Shown: in pieces, positions 59,061-64,000 of the stretch
Layout of the letters: each line of letters starts with the position of its first letter
How positions within the stretch are numbered: position 1 is the first letter of the stretch
Source: Miltoncostaea sp050250915
GTDB lineage: Bacteria > Actinomycetota > Thermoleophilia > Miltoncostaeales > Miltoncostaeaceae
Direction: 5' to 3'
Length of the DNA stretch: 64,000 nt
Assembly (NCBI GenBank): GCA_050250915.1
Contig: JBFWNT010000019.1
Coordinates: forward strand, 1-64,000
The notes under the pieces: generated by a model
Databases searched by the model: none
What the model was told of the DNA's origin: nothing
Seen by the model: only the letters and a program-made list of their open reading frames with translations
Position numbers and translations under genes: made by a program

Positions 59061-60953
59061 TCAGCCGGCCTGGAGGGCCGGGTCAAGAGCGAGATGGGAC
59101 CACGCGATGCCCGACGAAGACTCGTCGAAGTCGAACTGCGTGACCGCCGGACCGAGGATCGTCCGCTTGGAGAGGACCTGGTGGGGAACCCATGGGACGA
59201 CCTCGGTCATCACGCGCCGGTCGAGCGCTTCGTAGCAGGCCATCCGCGCCTCGGCGGCCTCACGCCCGCAGGCGGCGGCGAGCTTGTCGACGCTTGGGAC
59301 ACCCCCTGGGGGATATCGCGCGCCAACCTGGTGGGCGAGTTCAGGGGTGATGCCCACGAGCGACGTGTTCGTCGATCCCGCCGGACGAATCCCGCCCGTC
59401 GTGAGCAGCGGATCGACGTATCCCGACGGGTCATCGAAGTCCTTTGCCCACCCCTGGACGTTGTTGAGCGGAATGCGCTTGGCCGGTTCGCCCGCGAGGG
59501 CGCTGCCTGCGCCGAAGCCGATCTGACGGACGCTCAACGCGATGCCGATGTGACCTGCCGAGTCCCTCAGGATCGGCCCCATCGCCGCGGCGGGCGGGCT
59601 GCTGTCGTTGATCGCGACGACCCCTCGACAGGCGGACGCGTCGCACATGCCGTCCCCGTCGTGGTCGTACCGTGACCTCGCCATCTCCTCGCGCGCTGCC
59701 TCGAGGTCGCCGTCGAATGGGGGCCGCTGGAAATAGAGGGTGTCGTCCGGGAGGACGGCGGACGGCATCGCGTGGGTCAGGATCGGTCCGGTGAGCGGCC
59801 CCCCGAGAACACGCCGCATCCCGTCGAGGTCGAGGGCGTAGTTCATCGCCCGCCGCACGTGCACGTCATCGAACGGCGGCTCGGTCAGGTTCATCGCGAC
59901 GTACGTGATGGACGACGTCGTATTCACGCGCAGTCGCGCTCGAAGGTCCGCATCGCCGGCGTATCGCGCGGTCACCGCCGGGGGCGGCGAGGACAGCGAC
60001 GTCTCGAGTTCCCCGCGCGCAATGCGCGCGAAGATGTCGTTCACGTTGGCGTTCGTGCGGATCTCGAATCGGTCCGGCAACGCCTCACGGACCGAGGGGT
60101 CATCGGTCGCCGGGTCGTACTCCGGGTTCCGCACGAGGTCGAGACTGCCAGAGGGATCGAACCCGTTGGCCGGGTGCTGTGCCGCACATGGCCCGGTCCC
60201 GATCCTGTCCGCCCCCTCGATCATGTAGGGCCCCGTCGAGACGAGGTACCGGCCGTACTCAGACGCGCCGGTGTGGCAGCGCCCGATCTCCGGCGGGATC
60301 GGAGCAGTAGCCGGGAGGGCCAGCCGGTCGAGGAAGTCGGGGGTCCGCCTCACCAGCCTGATCACAACGGTGTGATCGTCTGGCGCGCTCAGGCCGCTGA
60401 TCCGCGAATCCCGCCCGGCGGCGGCGGCGGTGAACCCCTCGATGACGGAGTAGTAGAAGCCGTATTGCGCCGTGACCGAGGGCGTCGCGAGCCGCTCGAA
60501 TGCGTAGATGACGTCCCCCGCTTCGACGTCGCGCGACAGGGGCGGCCCGAAGCGGACGCCGCGCCGCAGGCGCAGCGTGTAGGTGAGCCCATCCGCCGAG
60601 ACCCTCGGCATCTCGGCGGCGAGGTCCGGACGCAGCGTGTTGCCAGCTGCGCCGGCGGTGAAGGCGTAGCTCAAGATCGGCCGGACCAGCAGGGACTGCA
60701 AAAGGCCCCAACCGTCCCCGGTGTATTCAGAGGAGGGGTCCAGGCCCGCGGACAGCCCAAGATCGGCGGTCGCGACGCGAAACGTCCCGCCCGCCTGCGG
60801 AGCTCCGAAGGTCGCCCGTCCCGCCAGCCCCTCTGTGGCCGCGGCATACGTGGGATCCACCCCTGCAGCCGGATCTTGGTCGTCGTTCGAGCACCCGGTC
60901 GCGAAACCCACCAGAGCGATGAAGAGGACGGCGATCGCGAGGCGCGGGGACAC
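59061..60953 (-). CDS. ABC-type peptide/oligopeptide solute-binding lipoprotein (SBP_bac_5)
   Basis: 630 residues. Lipoprotein signal (LFIALVGFATGCSNDDQ), then the family-5 fold: SADGLTYTLRLRRGVRFGPP, YGRYLVSTGPYMIEG, VHVRRAMNYALDLDGM and DFDDPSGYVDPLLTTGG. A segment YDHDGDGMCDASACRG looks like a calcium loop (D-x-D-x-D-G). No permease or ATPase genes are adjacent, so its transporter is elsewhere or it has another role. Convergent with the cyclase, with a two-base gap between stops. Starts at GTG 60953. Confidence 0.9.
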   Translation of the reverse strand: MSPRLAIAVLFIALVGFATGCSNDDQDPAAGVDPTYAAATEGLAGRATFGAPQAGGTFRVATADLGLSAGLDPSSEYTGDGWGLLQSLLVRPILSYAFTAGAAGNTLRPDLAAEMPRVSADGLTYTLRLRRGVRFGPPLSRDVEAGDVIYAFERLATPSVTAQYGFYYSVIEGFTAAAAGRDSRISGLSAPDDHTVVIRLVRRTPDFLDRLALPATAPIPPEIGRCHTGASEYGRYLVSTGPYMIEGADRIGTGPCAAQHPANGFDPSGSLDLVRNPEYDPATDDPSVREALPDRFEIRTNANVNDIFARIARGELETSLSSPPPAVTARYAGDADLRARLRVNTTSSITYVAMNLTEPPFDDVHVRRAMNYALDLDGMRRVLGGPLTGPILTHAMPSAVLPDDTLYFQRPPFDGDLEAAREEMARSRYDHDGDGMCDASACRGVVAINDSSPPAAAMGPILRDSAGHIGIALSVRQIGFGAGSALAGEPAKRIPLNNVQGWAKDFDDPSGYVDPLLTTGGIRPAGSTNTSLVGITPELAHQVGARYPPGGVPSVDKLAAACGREAAEARMACYEALDRRVMTEVVPWVPHQVLSKRTILGPAVTQFDFDESSSGIAWSHLALDPALQAG

Positions 60954-61411
60954 CGGACGGATCCTCCGGCGGCCGCGCGCCGCCCGTCAAGGAGTTCATG
61001 CCAGCGCGCCAGGTCGTCTCGCGGGATTGGGAACCGCTCGAGGGCGAGGGGGCCGAGGGACGCGTCGGGCGGCGGTGCCCGAGTGGTTCGGCGACGGGTC
61101 CTTATCTGCGCCTGCTCTCCCTCCGCGCTGCGCGACGCGCCGGGTGTACGAGCAACGGAGACCGCAGCACCAACCAGTCACGAAAGCGGTGGGCCGGCCT
61201 GGGCCGACGGATCCGCGCGGAGGGGACCACCCCCTTCGGCGCCACCACCCGGCTGGAGGTTCCGATGACGTGCAACGGACGCGGGCGGCGCCTGCCCGCC
61301 TCACCCTCGTGATCGCCGCGGTGGCCGACGGCACCGCCGTCCGGCCGGCATCGTCGCCCAGCTCCCGGGTGCTTTCGCCGAGCGCCGGTCCCCACGCCGC
61401 CGGGGACCGCG
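60954..61411. other. Intergenic region before the solute-binding protein
   Basis: 458 bp upstream of the solute-binding gene and downstream of the GH18 gene, both on the minus strand. Base composition is mixed, with a less G+C-rich patch at 61130-61190. Open frames here have no coding character and no family resemblance. No clear repeat or RNA structure was seen. Confidence 0.4.
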
Positions 61412-61594
61412 TCAACCGGTGGTGGTGGTGGTGGACGACCTCCCGGGCGGCGGCGGCGTCTGGGTGCCCACGACCGTCCACGCCGCCTGGTCCGGCTGCG
61501 ACGGGACCGGCTTGGGCCGGACGCCCTGGTTGTCGCGCCGGGCCTCGTACACGTAGACGCCGACCGCGACGCGGTCGCCCGTCGCGTAGACCGT
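61412..61594 (-). pseudogene. In-frame continuation of the GH18 protein after an amber codon
   Basis: After TAG 61597-61595 the same frame continues for 60 codons to TGA 61414-61412. It encodes TVYATGDRVAVGVYVYEARR and a WTVVG end, i.e. a further carbohydrate-binding module of the same kind as the two before the TAG, then a Pro/Ser/Thr tail. The match in frame and domain spacing shows the TAG interrupts an older, longer gene. Confidence 0.75.
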
Positions 61595-63163
61595 CTAGGT
61601 GCTCCACTCGGGGTACTGCTCGAACACCGGCGGCAGGTCCTCCACCGCGCGCCCCACGACGACCCAGGCCGAGGCGTTCGGCAGCTCGGGGGCGAGCTGC
61701 GGCGCGTCGTCCTGGGTCCGCCACCTCGCCTGGTAGAGGAAGCCGTCGTGCCGGACGCGGTCGCCGCGCAGGTAGACGATGTCGCCCGACCAGCTCGGCG
61801 GTCGCGCCGGGTCGGCGTTGGTCTCGGCGTCGCTCGCCAGGACGGGCCCGACGTTGCGCCACGGGCTGTCCCACTCGTGCTGGACGGGCGTGTCCGGCTG
61901 GTCGCCGGTGGTCCACCACTTGGCTTCGTAGACCGTTCGCTGCCAGACGACCTTCTCGCCGTCCCGGTAGGTGCGGTCGGCGCGCCACAGGGGGTAGGGG
62001 CTGGACCGCGGGTCGCCGCCCACCCGGCCGGACGCCTCGGTGACCCCCTCGGGCTTCGGGACGTGCCCCGGGGGCGAGCCGTCGAGCGTGCCGAGCAGCG
62101 CGAGCGTGAACTGGCGGGGCTCCTGCTGCACCCCGCTGCACGTCGGCAACACCTGCCACGCCCCCTGGTCGCCCGCGCCGCATACGCCGTCCCGGTTGGC
62201 CGACCAGATCGACACGCGCCCGAGGCCGGTGCGGTCGGCGAAGCCGGCGACGGCGCGCGCGTCGGCGAGCGTGAAGACCTCGCCGGCAACGTCGTTGCGA
62301 CCGATCATCGGCGTCGCGCCGAGGCGGTCCCACAGCTGCTCCGAGCCGAGGCGCCGGCCGGCCCGCCAGTAGGCCACCGCGAGCTGGGTGTGGGCGGCGC
62401 GCAGCGCGCTGGTGGTGGCCTCCCCCATGCTCATGCCGGCGGGCTTGCTGCCGCCGAAGTCCATCGTCATGACATTGACACCGGCCAGGTCCACCCCGGC
62501 GCCGAGCATCCCGTCCACCACCGCGAGCGCGTTCGCAAGCATCCCCGCCGGGGTGACCGGCAGCGTGAGCCACACCTGGAGCGGGCGGTCCCGGGGCGCG
62601 TCGCGCTGGAGGGCCCGGATCGCGACCGCGCGGCGCCGGTTGGCCGCCGCGTCGTCCAGGGTGGCGGCCTCGATGTCGAGGTCGATGATCCCCGCCTCGT
62701 ACCGGTCGATCACGGACCGGTACGCTGCGATCAGAGCGGCCTCGTCGGTGCAGGTGACGGCCAGCTTGGAGTTGACGACGCCGCCGAACGAGATGATCAC
62801 GTCGCCCCCGCGCTCCCGGACCCGCGCGATGCGGCGGTCCAGGTCGAGCCCGCCCGCGGCGCCGTTCAGGTCGTACTGCGTCCCCCACGTCGGCGTGCAC
62901 GGCGCGCGGGGGTCGGGCACCACGAAGCCGAGGACCGTCCGTGGCGCCGGGCTGTCCTGGGTGTCCTCGAACGGGTGGACCGGGACCAGCGTGACGTCGG
63001 CGTACGGCGCGAACCAGGTGGGCGACGTGTCGGCGGTGATCCGCTCCACCGCCCGGTCCGCCCGCTGCCACCCCACGTACCCGAGTCCCGCGAGACCGGC
63101 GACGATCGCCACGACCATCAGGACGCGGAGCGGCGACAGCCGGCGGCCGGACGAGGCGGTCAC
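61595..63163 (-). CDS. GH18 chitinase-like protein with chitin-binding (CBM5/12) modules, ends at an in-frame amber codon
   Basis: 522 residues. N-terminal membrane anchor or signal (VLMVVAIVAGLAGLGYVGW). GH18 barrel (about 45-345): DVIISFGGVVNSKLA, catalytic Glu in AGIIDLDIEAATL, VNVMTMDFGGSKPAGMSMGE, RVSIWSANRDGVCG. Two ChtBD3-type modules follow (PLWRADRTYRDGEKVVWQRT and DIVYLRGDRVRHDGFLYQAR). A TAG stop falls at the start of a third module. The GTG at 63163 overlaps the GT2 stop by GTGA, linking this hydrolase to polysaccharide synthesis. Confidence 0.85.
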   Translation of the reverse strand: MTASSGRRLSPLRVLMVVAIVAGLAGLGYVGWQRADRAVERITADTSPTWFAPYADVTLVPVHPFEDTQDSPAPRTVLGFVVPDPRAPCTPTWGTQYDLNGAAGGLDLDRRIARVRERGGDVIISFGGVVNSKLAVTCTDEAALIAAYRSVIDRYEAGIIDLDIEAATLDDAAANRRRAVAIRALQRDAPRDRPLQVWLTLPVTPAGMLANALAVVDGMLGAGVDLAGVNVMTMDFGGSKPAGMSMGEATTSALRAAHTQLAVAYWRAGRRLGSEQLWDRLGATPMIGRNDVAGEVFTLADARAVAGFADRTGLGRVSIWSANRDGVCGAGDQGAWQVLPTCSGVQQEPRQFTLALLGTLDGSPPGHVPKPEGVTEASGRVGGDPRSSPYPLWRADRTYRDGEKVVWQRTVYEAKWWTTGDQPDTPVQHEWDSPWRNVGPVLASDAETNADPARPPSWSGDIVYLRGDRVRHDGFLYQARWRTQDDAPQLAPELPNASAWVVVGRAVEDLPPVFEQYPEWST

Positions 63164-64000
63164 GGGCTGACGGCGGGCTCCGGGGTCAGGCCGACCTCGA
63201 TCCGGTAGCCGTCGCCCCGGCGAGTGATGGCCAGACTGGTGCCGGGACGCAGCTGGCCGACCGCCTCGGCGATCGCGTCGGCGAGCGCCCGCTCCAGCTC
63301 GCCGGCCTCCGCCGGGGGCGCGGCGGGCGCGACGGCCGCCGCGGCGTCGCCGTTGCGGCGGCCGTTGCCGTTCGCGAGGGCCGGCGGCCCGTGGTCGCCG
63401 CCGCCGCCGTTCGCCCCGGCGGCCACGATGCCGCGCGGGGTGGCGTCGAGCGGCGTGTCGGTGCGGAAGCTGATCTCCGAGGGCTCGCGGTCGACGGCCG
63501 CGAGCGCCGCCGCCATGGCCGCGCCCTCACCGGGCTGCGCCGTGCCGTGGGACCCGTGGTAGAGCACCGTGACCCAGTCGGGCGCCTCCCGCGGGGCCGG
63601 CGGGGGGCGGCGCGTGGCGTACATGCGGTTGTGCAGGTCGGCGACCAGGTCGCACATCGAGTGCCAGACGCCGTAGTAGACGACCATGGCGTAGAGGGCC
63701 AGCACGCAGTTCAGCACGGCGAAGATCGCGTGCCACCAGTCGCCGGTGCCCACGTCGTCCGCCAGCGTCAGGAACGCCCAGACGATGATCACGTAGGGGA
63801 CGACGACGTAGAAGAACGGGGCCACCGTCCGTCGGCGCACCTTGGGGGTCCGCGCGAAGACGACCTTCTGCCCGCCGATGACCTGGGCGATCGACTTGAG
63901 CGCGCCGACCGTGTTGATCGGCAGCAGCATCAGGTTGAGCCCGTAGACCCCGAACACGTCACGGCGGTGGTAGCCGCTGCGACGCAGGTCGGTCGCGAGG
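63160..64000 (-). CDS. GT2 polysaccharide synthase (cellulose/hyaluronan synthase-like), C-terminal part
   Basis: Open from the window edge at 64000. The visible 279 residues begin LATDLRRSGYHRRDVFGVYG followed by LNLMLLPINTVGALKSIAQ, as in the membrane end of GT2 synthases, with spans FYVVVPYVIIVWAFLTLA and WWHAIFAVLNCVLALYAMVV. A cytosolic tail of about 140 residues is Ala/Gly/Pro-rich, with an ordered end (ERALADAIAEAVGQLRPGTS). The catalytic D and QxxRW motifs lie outside the window. The coupling to the GH18 gene resembles synthase/hydrolase pairs for exopolysaccharides. Confidence 0.75.
   Translation of the reverse strand, partial: LATDLRRSGYHRRDVFGVYGLNLMLLPINTVGALKSIAQVIGGQKVVFARTPKVRRRTVAPFFYVVVPYVIIVWAFLTLADDVGTGDWWHAIFAVLNCVLALYAMVVYYGVWHSMCDLVADLHNRMYATRRPPPAPREAPDWVTVLYHGSHGTAQPGEGAAMAAALAAVDREPSEISFRTDTPLDATPRGIVAAGANGGGGDHGPPALANGNGRRNGDAAAAVAPAAPPAEAGELERALADAIAEAVGQLRPGTSLAITRRGDGYRIEVGLTPEPAVSP

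Noticed and set aside
59713..60505. TCGAATG words in the solute-binding gene
   Set aside because: Half-matches without a second copy at the right spacing.
61102..62289. A minus-strand frame of about 395 codons over the GH18 gene
   Set aside because: Out of frame with the GH18 protein and composed of Arg/Thr/Ser-rich shadow sequence.

Overview
The window is a high-G+C chromosome segment from an aerobic Actinomycetota bacterium. The gene set points to the Thermoleophilia end of the phylum: an aa3-type oxidase with separate small cytochrome c, a system I-like ccmABCD set, an MqnP-type prenyltransferase, and a receiver/thioredoxin-reductase fusion. This placement is an inference from gene content and base composition only; no rRNA is present. 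I found no tRNA, rRNA or CRISPR array.

Layout. 1-126: tail of an IS transposase. 123-2736: a CsoR/CstR-type repressor divergent from a persulfide dioxygenase/rhodanese fusion (sulfide or persulfide detoxification), then a DsbA-like protein. 2798-6782: a receiver/thioredoxin-reductase-like flavoprotein, a soluble histidine kinase and an ATP-grasp enzyme. 6751-15063 (minus): a tightly overlapping operon running MqnP-like prenyltransferase, CcmA, CcmB, CcmC, CcmD, siroheme-type dehydrogenase, HemA, HemC, CobA-HemD, then a SAM hydrolase, which joins heme synthesis to cytochrome c maturation. 15320-19739: a mixed accessory stretch (unknown zinc-ligand protein, frameshifted acyl-CoA dehydrogenase-like gene, VOC protein, AraC regulator, VanX-like dipeptidase, SDR). 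19755-26820 (minus): cytochrome oxidase operon (small membrane protein, CtaB, an MFS transporter, CtaC, CtaD, CtaE, cytochrome c). CtaD carries a tandem universal-stress-protein-like extension. 26935-32879: an FAD oxidoreductase and a glcDEF-like glycolate oxidase operon ending in a secreted beta-helix protein. 32872-41105 (minus): PNPOx-like protein, L,D-transpeptidase with a SdrD-like surface protein, a VWA/VWA/DUF58/MoxR module and an HtrA-like protease. 41176-50339: helicase with a basic tail, LytR_C protein, LLM oxidoreductase, AMP-dependent ligase, hydrolase, DUF1990 protein and a tiny zinc ribbon. 50395-64000: PKD protein, an NDH-2 fused to a cyclic-nucleotide domain, an aldehyde dehydrogenase pseudogene, a soluble-adenylyl-cyclase-like giant protein, a peptide-type solute-binding protein, a GH18 protein interrupted by an amber codon, and the end of a GT2 synthase.

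The most unusual signal is a paired short motif, GTTCA(A/T)T(C/T)GA, which is itself a quasi-palindrome. Its two copies sit 21-23 bp apart at nine places between 6.3 and 33.9 kb, inside genes and between them, with one irregular tandem array besides. It stands out sharply against the G+C-rich background. A second theme is cyclic-nucleotide and respiration coupling: NDH-2 with a binding-competent cNMP domain lies close to a cyclase laid out like mammalian soluble adenylyl cyclase. A third is extreme translational coupling, with most co-directional genes joined by a four-base GTGA or ATGA overlap; at ccmA the same junction reads GTAG and leaves the gene without a standard start.
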